64,000 nucleotides of DNA, taken from positions 110,045 through 174,044 of the forward strand of contig CAZNXJ010000010.1 of NCBI GenBank assembly GCA_964577115.1, read 5' to 3'. The stretch comes from CAZNXJ01 sp964577115 (lineage in GTDB: Bacteria > Planctomycetota > Planctomycetia > Pirellulales > Pirellulaceae). The notes beneath the pieces are model-generated. The model did no database searches. It saw only the letters and a list, made by a program, of their open reading frames with translations, and was not told the origin of the DNA. Positions within the stretch are counted from its first letter, which is position 1; the number at the start of each line of letters is the position of its first letter. This document shows, in pieces, positions 49,696-57,657 of the stretch. Made by a program: the position numbers and the translations under genes.

Positions 49696-51054
49696 ATGGA
49701 TATGCAGCATATCGATCCGCAGTGGGCATGGAGTGCCTACGAGCCTGACGAGCAGTCGCCGTGGAATGCGGCCGCGGCGGCTCACCTGTTTCGCCGCGCG
49801 GGATTCGCGGCAACGCGTGGCGAGATTCAGCAGGCAGTAGCCAGCACGCCGCAGGCGGTCGTCGAATCGCTGTTTGCCGAAACGGACACGCGGGAGTTCG
49901 AAGAGACTTCGTCGCAGTTGGCGGCAGCGGTGCTAGCGACCGGCAAGCCCGAAAACCTGGCGCCATGGTGGCTGCACCGGATGCTTTACTCGCCGCAGCC
50001 CTTGCGCGAGAAGATGACGCTTTTCTGGCACGGGCATTTCGCGACGAGTGCCGAGAAGGTGCGAGACGCGCAGGCCATGTACGCGCAGAACGTGCTGCTG
50101 CGCGAGCATGCATTGGGCGACTTTGGTGCCATGGTGCAGCAAATTTCACGCGACCCGGCGATGTTGATTTATCTCGACAGCGCAACCAACCGCAAAGCGC
50201 ATCCGAACGAGAATTATGCGCGCGAGCTGATGGAACTGTTTTGTCTGGGTGAAGGGAATTACTCGGAGAGCGACGTGCAGCAACTCGCTCGTTGCTTCAC
50301 CGGGTGGGAGATTCGCCGCCACCAGTTTCGTTTCAACCGGTTTCAGCACGACTCGGGCGAGAAGACATTTCTCGGCCGCACCGGACGGTTCGGTGGTGAA
50401 GACGCAGTTCAAATCGTGCTCGAACAACCCGCGGCGGCTCGCTTTATTGTCCGTAAGCTGTTCCGCTTTTTCATTTGGGACGAGCCCGAACCGGACGACG
50501 CGTTGCTCGAGCCACTGGCCGAACCGTTTCGCGCGGGCGGGCTCCAGATCGCGCCGCTTGTTCAGCGAATACTCGACAGCCAATTGTTTTTCTCGCCACT
50601 CGCCCGAGCTCGCAAAATTCGCTCGCCGGTCGAGCTAGCGATAGGTTTGCTGCGCGCTCTCGAGGGGACGGCCAACCTCCAGCGGCTCGCCACCGAGATT
50701 GCTCAGCTTGGCCAATCCGTGTTCTTCCCTCCCAGCGTGAAAGGGTGGGAGGGAGGACGCGCGTGGATCAACTCGGCAACGCTCATTGCCCGCGCCAATT
50801 TGGTCACAGGGCTGACGGCCGAGGAGAATACGCGATTTGGCGGTGGATCGCTCGCCGACTGGGCTCGGCGGCAAGGAGCGTCCAGCCCCGAGGCATTCGT
50901 GCCGCTATTGAGCTCGCTGCTGCTCGCCGTTCCATTGCCAGCCGCCGTCGAACAGCAACTGGTGAACATTGCTCGCGAGAGCGGCGCGGAAGCACGCGCG
51001 TACGCTCACACGCTCGGGGCGCTCGGTGCACTACCGGAGTTCCAGCTGTCATGA
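49696..51054 (+). CDS. DUF1800 family protein
   Basis: A 452-aa protein of the DUF1800 family, which is usually encoded next to a DUF1501 protein, as here. Recognisable segments are 'AAAHLFRRAGFAATRGEI', 'WLHRMLYSPQPLREKMTLFWHGHF', 'HPNENYARELMELFCLGEGNYSE', 'RKLFRFFIW' and 'FFPPSVKGWEGGRAWINSATLI'. No clear signal peptide is visible; biochemical function is unknown. The start at 49696 has a short GAG upstream, with an alternative ATG 6 nt later. The DUF1501 gene starts 116 bp downstream on the same strand, so the pair is probably one unit. Confidence 0.88.
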   Translation: MDMQHIDPQWAWSAYEPDEQSPWNAAAAAHLFRRAGFAATRGEIQQAVASTPQAVVESLFAETDTREFEETSSQLAAAVLATGKPENLAPWWLHRMLYSPQPLREKMTLFWHGHFATSAEKVRDAQAMYAQNVLLREHALGDFGAMVQQISRDPAMLIYLDSATNRKAHPNENYARELMELFCLGEGNYSESDVQQLARCFTGWEIRRHQFRFNRFQHDSGEKTFLGRTGRFGGEDAVQIVLEQPAAARFIVRKLFRFFIWDEPEPDDALLEPLAEPFRAGGLQIAPLVQRILDSQLFFSPLARARKIRSPVELAIGLLRALEGTANLQRLATEIAQLGQSVFFPPSVKGWEGGRAWINSATLIARANLVTGLTAEENTRFGGGSLADWARRQGASSPEAFVPLLSSLLLAVPLPAAVEQQLVNIARESGAEARAYAHTLGALGALPEFQLS

Positions 51055-51170
51055 GGCGCACGAAATAAACACGGAAACAAAGAGGGCTATCGAGTGTTCG
51101 ATGCACGCGCGATGCGCATCAGAAATGCTGGTCCCAATCGTCGCGGCCAAGCATGTAAGGATGGATAGCG

Positions 51171-52394
51171 ATGTTAACGCGCCGACAATTTCTGAACCGT
51201 TCTCTGGCATCCGCGGCGTTTGTTTCGCTGAGCGGTGTGGGGCCGCATTTCTTAAGGAACGCAGCGGCCTGGCAGGCGGGAAATGGGGACAATATTCTCG
51301 TCGTCATTCAACTATCAGGCGGCAATGACGGCCTGAACACGGTGGTGCCATTCCGCGACGATGAATATCGCAAGGCACGTCCGACGCTCGCCATTTCCGC
51401 CGACCAGGTGCTGAAGATCGATGACCAGTTCGGTTGGCACCCAGCTCTGCGCGGCGCCGCCGACCTGCTCGAAAGCCAGCGTCTGGCGGTCATTCAGGGC
51501 GTCGGATACGACCAAGCGAACCGTTCGCACTTTGAATCGATGGACATCTGGCACACGTGCCAGCGCAAAACGGATCGCCAGCGGCAAGGGTGGCTGGGCC
51601 GGTATCTCGAATCGGCCGAGTCGGGTGACGACGCTCCCGGCTTGCACTTGGGTGGCGAGGCACAGCCGTTGGCCCTGGCCGCGCGGAACGTCCGCGTCCC
51701 CTCGGTTGCCTCGCTCGAGCGGTTCCGACTTCGCGCGGGCGCGGCGGGATCGATTGAGACGCAAGTCGAGCAACTGGCCATGGCTGCGCGGCCGCAGACG
51801 AGCGATTTGTTGGGGTTTGTGCAGTCGAGCACCGTCGCGGCGCTGGACGCGAGCCAGCGTGTTGAGGAAGTCGTGAAAGTCGCTCGCTCCGCTACCGAGT
51901 TTCCCGCGACGCAGCTTGGCGAAAAGCTCCAGACCGTTGCAAAACTTATCGGCGCCCGTTTGCGAACACGAGTTTACTACGTCGCGCTGGATGGTTTCGA
52001 CACACATGCTCAGCAGGCGGCCGCGCATGCCGCTCTGCTCGGTCAATGGAGCGATGCGCTCCGCGCATTCCTCGACGATCTGGCCGCGCAAGGCAACGAC
52101 CAGCGCGTGCTGACGTTGACGTTCAGCGAATTCGGGCGCCGCGTGAAGGAGAACGCGAGCGAAGGGACCGACCATGGTGCGGCCGCCCCGGTGTTCCTCG
52201 CGGGCGGCCGTGTGAAGGCCGGACTGCATGGGCCGATGCCGAGCCTTACCGAACTCGAAGACGGCGACCAGAAATTCCACACCGATTTTCGCCGCGTATA
52301 TGCGACGATCCTCGATCGCTGGTTCGCCGCGCCGAGCGCTCCGATCCTCGGCGCGCCCTACGAACCGCTCGACGTGCTCAAGACCGATGCATGA
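51171..52394 (+). CDS. DUF1501 family exported protein, partner of DUF1800
   Basis: A 407-aa protein with a Tat signal at the very start (LTRRQFLNRSLASAAFVSLSG). Family segments are 'NILVVIQLSGGNDGLNTVVPF', 'QGVGYDQANRSHFESMDIWHT', 'GFDTHAQQAAAHAALLGQW', 'LTLTFSEFGRRVKENASEGTDHGAAAPVFL' and 'FRRVYATILDRW'. The fold is sulfatase/alkaline-phosphatase-like. It is shorter than the DUF1501 proteins at 5132 and 60287 and belongs to the DUF1800-linked type rather than the cytochrome-linked type. TAAGGATGGATAGCG precedes the ATG. Role unknown. Confidence 0.88.
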   Translation: MLTRRQFLNRSLASAAFVSLSGVGPHFLRNAAAWQAGNGDNILVVIQLSGGNDGLNTVVPFRDDEYRKARPTLAISADQVLKIDDQFGWHPALRGAADLLESQRLAVIQGVGYDQANRSHFESMDIWHTCQRKTDRQRQGWLGRYLESAESGDDAPGLHLGGEAQPLALAARNVRVPSVASLERFRLRAGAAGSIETQVEQLAMAARPQTSDLLGFVQSSTVAALDASQRVEEVVKVARSATEFPATQLGEKLQTVAKLIGARLRTRVYYVALDGFDTHAQQAAAHAALLGQWSDALRAFLDDLAAQGNDQRVLTLTFSEFGRRVKENASEGTDHGAAAPVFLAGGRVKAGLHGPMPSLTELEDGDQKFHTDFRRVYATILDRWFAAPSAPILGAPYEPLDVLKTDA

Positions 52395-52493
52395 AGCCTG
52401 AACGGGAGCAGGAATGTCGGCGGAAGCGGTCGCCGGTGCAGATAAAAGATCTCGGCTCCGCAGTCCGCCGCCACGATCGGTGCGCTTTAGCCT

Positions 52494-52835
52494 TCACGGC
52501 CGGCAGCGATAGCCGAGTGACGTAAGATGCGCGCGCACGCGGGCTATGTGGTCGCCCTGGATTTCGAGCGTTTCGCCCTTCACCGTTCCACCAGCTCCGC
52601 ATGCCGTTTTGAGCTGCGTGAGTAGCTGTTCGAGATCATTGTCAACGGCACTCAGGCCGCGCACGACTGTAACCTGCTTTCCCTTCTTACGGCGTTCGAC
52701 CTGTATGCGTGCCGTTTGCTTCTCCGGCGGCTTGCGCGGCGGCTCGGGTGCGCATTGACATTCCGATTCGAGCTCCCCGCAGCGCTCGCAGCGAGGTGGT
52801 CGGTCGAACGGCGTGCCGGCAAATAATCGCGTCAT
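52494..52835 (-). CDS. SUI1/YciH-type translation initiation factor
   Basis: A 113-aa protein. The C-terminal 70 residues are the SUI1/eIF1 fold ('RIQVERRKKGKQVTVVRGL', 'LLTQLKTACGAGGTVKGETLEIQGDH', 'RAHLTSLGYRCR'). The N-terminal 40 residues hold a small Cys knuckle (CERCGELESECQC), as in many bacterial YciH proteins. It probably monitors start-codon fidelity like archaeal or eukaryotic eIF1, but the bacterial role is not settled. It is convergent with the DUF1501 gene and downstream of the esterase gene on the same strand (87 bp). Confidence 0.88.
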   Translation of the reverse strand: MTRLFAGTPFDRPPRCERCGELESECQCAPEPPRKPPEKQTARIQVERRKKGKQVTVVRGLSAVDNDLEQLLTQLKTACGAGGTVKGETLEIQGDHIARVRAHLTSLGYRCRP

Positions 52836-52922
52836 CGGACAGGTCGGTTGCCAGCGGTGAGAAAAAGCAGCGGCGCGCGCGGGCGCGTAGTCGCATGCGA
52901 AGGAATCAGCAACTTGGCTCGT

Positions 52923-53855
52923 TCAATCGCGCATCGCGGTCTTCAGCGCGGCGGCGGCGTCGGCCACCGACTGGCGGGCATGCGCCCACAGGTGCGTGCG
53001 GCGGATAAAGCCGTGAATCGAACCCGCGTAACGTTTGAGATGCACAGGTACGCCGGCGCTTTCGAGCCGGCGTGCGTAGGCCTCGCCCTCATCCAGAAGC
53101 GGATCGTATTCGGCGGTCAGGACGATCGCCGGAGGTAAACCTTCCAGATTAGTGGCACGCAGGGGCGACGCATAGGGTTCGTCGCGTTGGCTCGGTTCCG
53201 GCGCGTAATGGTCCCAGAACCAGATCATCGCGTCGCGCGTCAAGTGATACCCGCTCATGTTGCGCAGGTAGGAATCCGTATCGAAGTTGTGGTCGGTGAT
53301 GGGATAGATGAGCAGCTGTGCGCTGAGCTTGGGGCCACCACGATCGCGAGCCATCAACGCGACGACAGCTGCGAGGTTTCCGCCGGCGCTGTCGCCGGCC
53401 ACCGCGATGCGCTGAGGATCGCCGCCGAGCTGTTCGGCATTTTCAGCCACCCATTTCGTCGCGGCATACGCGTCTTCGGCGGCGGCCGGGTAACGGTGTT
53501 CCGGAGCGAGCCGGTAGTCGACGGAGACGACCATCATCTGTGACGCGTTGGCCAGCTCGCGGCAATAGTGGTCATGCGTGGCGATTCCGCCGACCACCCA
53601 TCCACCGCCGTGGAAGAAGACGATGATCGGCCGGCCGGGCGTTCCCGTGGGATCGTAAAGGCGGACGGGAATTGGGCCCGCCGGGCCGCTCGCCTGCATG
53701 TCCGCCACGCGCTCGACCGGCTGAACCGGCCCGAGCAGCGCGGTCGATGCATCCATTTGCCGCCGAGCTTCTTCGACCGTGATTTTATCCCACGCCGGCT
53801 GGCCTGCCGCTCCTTGCTGCTGGAGCCACAGTTGAACTTCTGGATCGAGCGTCAT
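52923..53855 (-). CDS. Alpha/beta-hydrolase, HSL-type esterase
   Basis: A 310-aa esterase or lipase of the hormone-sensitive-lipase family. The oxyanion motif HGGG is at 82-85 (FFHGGGWVVGG). The nucleophile elbow GDSAG has S156, and Asp ('AEYDPLLDEGEAYA') and His ('AGSIHGFIRR') complete the triad. 'SVDYRLAPEHRYPAAAEDAY' is diagnostic of the family. It probably acts on short-chain esters in the cytosol, as no signal is seen. ATG at 53855 has AGGAG 6 nt upstream; a longer in-frame reading to 54104 is not supported. Confidence 0.92.
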   Translation of the reverse strand: MTLDPEVQLWLQQQGAAGQPAWDKITVEEARRQMDASTALLGPVQPVERVADMQASGPAGPIPVRLYDPTGTPGRPIIVFFHGGGWVVGGIATHDHYCRELANASQMMVVSVDYRLAPEHRYPAAAEDAYAATKWVAENAEQLGGDPQRIAVAGDSAGGNLAAVVALMARDRGGPKLSAQLLIYPITDHNFDTDSYLRNMSGYHLTRDAMIWFWDHYAPEPSQRDEPYASPLRATNLEGLPPAIVLTAEYDPLLDEGEAYARRLESAGVPVHLKRYAGSIHGFIRRTHLWAHARQSVADAAAALKTAMRD

Positions 53856-54381
53856 GAACTCTCCTGCACTGACAACATTCCTTGCTTTCCCTGACCGCCT
53901 TTCCTGCTCGTCGATAATCGCTCGTTCCGCGTCGGCATTGCAGGTAGGCCACCGCTGAAATCGGCTCGAAAGGGGCGGCGGGTATGCGGGCTGGGGAAAC
54001 GGTCCTTCGAGCAACAGCCGGAGCGAGGGCTCGCGCGGCCGTTGCGCTGGTGGGCCATCGCGATATGCTAGACGACGGGCGGGCGTGCCGCTACTGCCCG
54101 CCATGGCCTTCCGCCGCGAGGCTTGGATGAACCGTCGAGCGGTGCGAACGGGCCGCCGAGTAGCTCCTGGCAGCCGGAGCCGGCGTCGAGTATCGTGGGC
54201 CCCACGGGCCGGTCGGTCCCGGAAAATCGCGAGACGGCGGCGTGATGAAGAGCGGCTGCGGCTTCTGAAGCGGCAGTCGCGCTCCGGCTACTGGGCTTGC
54301 TCGCCGCTGAACGCTCATTCGTTGTGGAATCAACTATCGGCCCGAGGGCCATTTCGCGTCATACGCGTCAAAGAGGGAACG
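53856..54381. other. Divergent intergenic region, 526 bp
   Basis: It lies between the esterase and AbgT genes, which point away from each other. In-frame extensions of both genes into it are Arg-rich and unlike the families. A 13-bp palindrome CGTGGG-C-CCCACG is at 54194-54206, possibly an operator. Nothing else is seen. Confidence 0.4.
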
Positions 54382-55926
54382 ATGCGCACGCGCCCCACAC
54401 TTGCTCTTCGCCTGCTCAACGGCATCGAACTGCTCGGCAATCGCCTGCCCGATCCCGTGACGCTGTTTGTCATCGGTGCCGCGCTTGTGCTCGTCGGCTC
54501 GCACTTCGCTGCCGTCGGGGGCTGGTCGATCGAAAACCCGGTGACGGGAAAAGTCGAGACCGCCATCAGTCTGCTATCGTCCGAGGGGTTGCAGTGGGTC
54601 TGGTTGAATTTGGTAGGTAACTTCACCGGTTTTCCGCCGCTCGGCGTAGTGCTCGTCGCCATGATCGGCATTGGGGTGGCTGAGCACAGTGGGTTGATCG
54701 GCACGCTGCTCCGCAGCGTCGTCCAAGTTACGCCCCGAGCGCTGCTGACGCCGGCACTAGTTTTTGTCGGCATCAACAGCAGCATGGCGGCCGACGCCGG
54801 GTACGTGGTGTTGCCGCCGCTGGCAGCCGCTGTGTTCATGCGCTCCGGTCGCTCGCCCGTCGTCGGCCTGTGCGCTGTCTTCGCTGGCGTGGCGGCGGGA
54901 TTCAGCGCCAATGTTCTGATCACTAGTCTCGACCCGCTACTACAAAGCTTCACGCAGGAAGCCGCTCGCATCCTCGACCCGGATTATGTCGTCGACGTTC
55001 GCTGTAACTACTACTTCATGATCGTGTCCACGTTCATGTTGACACTGGTCGGTTGGGCCGTGACGAGCTGGTTTGTCGAACCGCGGTTTACGCGCGAGCA
55101 GGTCGAAGCGCAAATCCGCTATGCCAGCGGGAGCGAGGCAGAAGACGGCAGCTCGACGGGCGAGCGACTCACGAGGCGGGAAGGCATGGGGCTTCTCGCG
55201 GCCGCCATCGCTCTCGTGATCAGCGGTGGCGTCGTTATCGCGCAGATCCTGCCCGAAGGTGCACCGCTTTACGGCCAGGTGGAACGCCGTCCCGGCGTCC
55301 CCATGTCGGTGTGGGTCGAGGCGATTGTACCGATCCTTTTTGTGCTGTTCCTGATTCCCGGCATTGCCTACGGAGTCGTCGCGGGAACCATCCGCAGCGA
55401 TCGCGATATTGCGCGGATGATGGGCAAGACGATGAGCTCCATGGGGCCGTACGTCGTCCTGGCGTTCTTCGCTGCTCAGTTTGTCAAATGGTTCGACTAC
55501 TCGAATCTGGGGCGACTGATCGCGCTGGAGGGCGTCCAGTTTCTTCAGCAACTTGCACTGCCCTGGCCGCTGCTCATTTTGGCGATCATCGTTATGACGG
55601 CACTGTTAAATCTGTTCATCGGCAGTGCCTCCGCCAAATGGGCTCTGCTCTCCACCGTGTTCGTCCCCGTCTTTGCCGGTGTTGGTATCTCGCCCGAACT
55701 GACGCAGGCGGCCTACCGCGTGGGTGACTCGATCACCAACTCGATCGCGCCGCTCAATCCGTACATGGTGATCATTCTCGTCTTCATGCAGCGACTCGAT
55801 CCCAAAGCAGGACTCGGATCGCTCATCTCCATGATGCTTCCTTATGCCGTGGCTTTCTTCTTCGTCTGGACTGCGATGCTGCTTGCCTGGGTTGGTCTTG
55901 GAATTCCCCTCGGGCCGGGTAACTGA
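54382..55926 (+). CDS. AbgT-family transporter (p-aminobenzoyl-glutamate type)
   Basis: A 514-aa inner-membrane protein with about 11-13 transmembrane segments and AbgT family marks: 'LLNGIELLGNRLPDPVTLFVIG', 'PPLGVVLVAMIGIGVAEHSGLIG', 'VFVGINSSMAADAGYVVLPPLAA', 'AVFAGVAAGFSANVLITSLDPLL' and 'FIGSASAKWALLSTVFVPVF'. Characterised members import p-aminobenzoyl-glutamate or export sulfonamide antimetabolites, driven by the proton gradient. There is no abgA/abgB hydrolase here, so export or another substrate is possible. AGAGGG lies 6 nt before the ATG. The quinone oxidoreductase gene follows after 83 bp. Confidence 0.92.
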   Translation: MRTRPTLALRLLNGIELLGNRLPDPVTLFVIGAALVLVGSHFAAVGGWSIENPVTGKVETAISLLSSEGLQWVWLNLVGNFTGFPPLGVVLVAMIGIGVAEHSGLIGTLLRSVVQVTPRALLTPALVFVGINSSMAADAGYVVLPPLAAAVFMRSGRSPVVGLCAVFAGVAAGFSANVLITSLDPLLQSFTQEAARILDPDYVVDVRCNYYFMIVSTFMLTLVGWAVTSWFVEPRFTREQVEAQIRYASGSEAEDGSSTGERLTRREGMGLLAAAIALVISGGVVIAQILPEGAPLYGQVERRPGVPMSVWVEAIVPILFVLFLIPGIAYGVVAGTIRSDRDIARMMGKTMSSMGPYVVLAFFAAQFVKWFDYSNLGRLIALEGVQFLQQLALPWPLLILAIIVMTALLNLFIGSASAKWALLSTVFVPVFAGVGISPELTQAAYRVGDSITNSIAPLNPYMVIILVFMQRLDPKAGLGSLISMMLPYAVAFFFVWTAMLLAWVGLGIPLGPGN

Positions 55927-56009
55927 AATCGCGGGACGTGGATGAAGAGGAAGAAGAAAGAGGAAGCCAAGGAGGACAGCGACCGGACGGAGCAGTAGAA
56001 GGAGAGAAG

Positions 56010-56993
56010 ATGATGCGCGCGGTTGTCGTTCGCCAGCCAGGTGGCGCCGATGTGCTGGAGTTGGCCGAGCTGCCCGAGGTTCATCCGGGCGACGGCGAGG
56101 TGGTGATCGAGGTGCATGCGGCCGGCATCAATCGGCCGGACCTGCTACAGCGCGAGGGGAAGTACGCGCCGCCGCCGGGAGCGTCCCCACGACTTGGTTT
56201 GGAAGTGGCCGGAGTGGTGCGTGCGGTGGGGGCTGGTGCCTCGCTGGCGATTGGCGAGGCCGTCTGTGCTCTCGTGCCGGGCGGCGGTTACGCCGAGCTC
56301 TGCGTGGCGCCGGCGAGCAACTGCCTCCCGATACCACGCGGCGTCTCGATGGTGGAAGCAGCCGGCATTCCCGAAACGTTCTTTACCGTCTGGGCGAACG
56401 TTTTTCAGTCAGGGCGTCTCTGCGGCAATGAACGGCTGCTTGTTCATGGCGGGGCGAGCGGCATTGGTACGACGGCCATCCAACTCGCTCGCGCGCGCGG
56501 TGCCCGCGTGGCCGCGACTGCCGGTTCGGATCGCAAGGTGGAGGCCTGCCGCGCGCTCGGCGCCGAATTGGCAATCAATTACCGGACGGAAGATTTTGAA
56601 GAGGCGATCTCGCGCTGGACTGTCGGCCGAGGCGTCGACGTGATTCTCGATATGGTCGGTGGCGAATATACGCCGAAGAACGTGAACAGCCTCGCCCATG
56701 GCGGCCGGCTCGTCCAGATCGCCGTGCTGCGCGGAGCCGACGTTCGTGTGAGCCTCTGGAAAATCATGCAGAAGAGTCTCGTATTGACCGGTTCGCTCAT
56801 GCGTCCGCGCACCGTCGCCGAAAAAGCTCAGATTGCCCGTGAGCTGCGCAACGAAGTCTGGCCGCTCATCGAAGCGGGCTACGTGCGCGTGGTCGTGGAT
56901 CGTACCTTTCCGCTCGAAGATGTCCGCGCGGCGCATGAGTATCTCGAAAGTGGCGAACACGTAGGAAAGGTAATCCTGAAGGTGAAGGATTAG
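56010..56993 (+). CDS. NAD(P)H-quinone oxidoreductase, zinc-independent MDR (PIG3-like)
   Basis: A 327-aa medium-chain dehydrogenase/reductase. The N-terminal catalytic domain has 'AAGINRPDLLQREGKY' (PIG3 signature) without zinc ligands. The Rossmann part has 'VHGGASGIGTTAIQLARARGARV' and 'GAELAINYRTEDF', with a C-terminal 'EYLESGEHVGKVILKV'. It probably reduces quinones or activated double bonds with NADPH. The double ATG at 56010/56013 follows AAGGAG; the in-frame stretch from 55938 is acidic and part of no domain. It may be co-transcribed with the AbgT gene. Confidence 0.92.
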   Translation: MMRAVVVRQPGGADVLELAELPEVHPGDGEVVIEVHAAGINRPDLLQREGKYAPPPGASPRLGLEVAGVVRAVGAGASLAIGEAVCALVPGGGYAELCVAPASNCLPIPRGVSMVEAAGIPETFFTVWANVFQSGRLCGNERLLVHGGASGIGTTAIQLARARGARVAATAGSDRKVEACRALGAELAINYRTEDFEEAISRWTVGRGVDVILDMVGGEYTPKNVNSLAHGGRLVQIAVLRGADVRVSLWKIMQKSLVLTGSLMRPRTVAEKAQIARELRNEVWPLIEAGYVRVVVDRTFPLEDVRAAHEYLESGEHVGKVILKVKD

Positions 56994-57042
56994 TGCTCGA
57001 TCGGCGACATGGAACAACACCGTTCCGAGCGACACGGAGTCG

Positions 57043-57144
57043 TTAGGTGCAGCCGCGCATCAGCAGAAAGAGTAGCGCGGTGCCGAGCACCGAGATGACA
57101 ATGGAGCCGAGACAGCCGATGCGGTTGGAATAGAAGGCGAACAT
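57043..57144 (-). CDS. Tiny membrane protein (33 aa)
   Basis: A 34-codon frame from ATG at 57144 to TAA at 57043. The translation begins MFAFYSNRIGCLGS and runs into a hydrophobic helix (SIVISVLGTALLLFLLM-type), ending in RGCT. Composition and helix are typical of single-pass small membrane proteins. I recall similar short 'FYSNRLGCLGS' proteins from planctomycetes, but cannot confirm this. It has no strong ribosome-binding site and starts divergently from the next small gene. Confidence 0.5.
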   Translation of the reverse strand: MFAFYSNRIGCLGSIVISVLGTALLFLLMRGCT

Positions 57145-57233
57145 AGCGTCGAGCGAACTGAAGCTTCGTGGTTGTATTTAGCGGTTGCGATGCAAGTTCT
57201 GTTCCGCTCGTCGGCGCGGCGGAGGCACAGCCA

Positions 57234-57497
57234 ATGAACGAGCGGCTCGCGTGGACAGCGGTCGCCGGCGCCGTCGGCGGTCTGCTCGGCGGCATCGCCG
57301 GCTGGTTCTTCGGGGCGTTGACGAGCCGGGTTTACCTGGAATGGGCATCGGCGGCGTCCCGGTCCGATTCCACCGGCGGAGCGCTCGGAGCGACCGAAAT
57401 CGAACGCGCTGCCGCCTATGCCGGAACGACGGCGGTGATCGGCAGCATCGCCGTGGCACTCGCCACAGCCGTATTCATGTACTGGTGCAAGAAGTAA
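57234..57497 (+). CDS. Small two-helix membrane protein, function unknown
   Basis: An 87-aa protein. The first transmembrane helix is Gly/Ala-rich (about 8-28, 'VAGAVGGLLGGIAGWFFGAL'), then a polar loop with Ser/Glu ('AASRSDSTGGALGATEIERAAAY'), then a second helix (about 62-84) ending in CKK. GGAGG lies 8 nt before the ATG at 57234; the in-frame stretch from 57168 is not needed. No family recognised. The neighbouring 33-aa frame diverges from it. Confidence 0.65.
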   Translation: MNERLAWTAVAGAVGGLLGGIAGWFFGALTSRVYLEWASAASRSDSTGGALGATEIERAAAYAGTTAVIGSIAVALATAVFMYWCKK

Positions 57498-57657
57498 GTT
57501 GTTCTCGCTCGTTGTGGCTTGCCGCACCCTGCGCCCTCCACTGCCGGAGGCGTGATCCCCCATTCGCGTGCGCAAGCGGTTAGAATGAGAGCCAGGGGAT
57601 CTGCGGCGGCCCAAGTACCCGCCGCCTCTGAGCAATGCTTCACCGGTGTGGTAACTG

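Noticed and set aside
53856..54104. 83-residue N-terminal extension of the HSL esterase
   Set aside because: There is no resemblance to the family, and AGGAG precedes the ATG at 53855.
54085..54381. 100-residue N-terminal extension of the AbgT transporter
   Set aside because: It is Arg-rich and unlike the family; a good ribosome-binding site precedes the ATG at 54382, where the conserved sequence begins.
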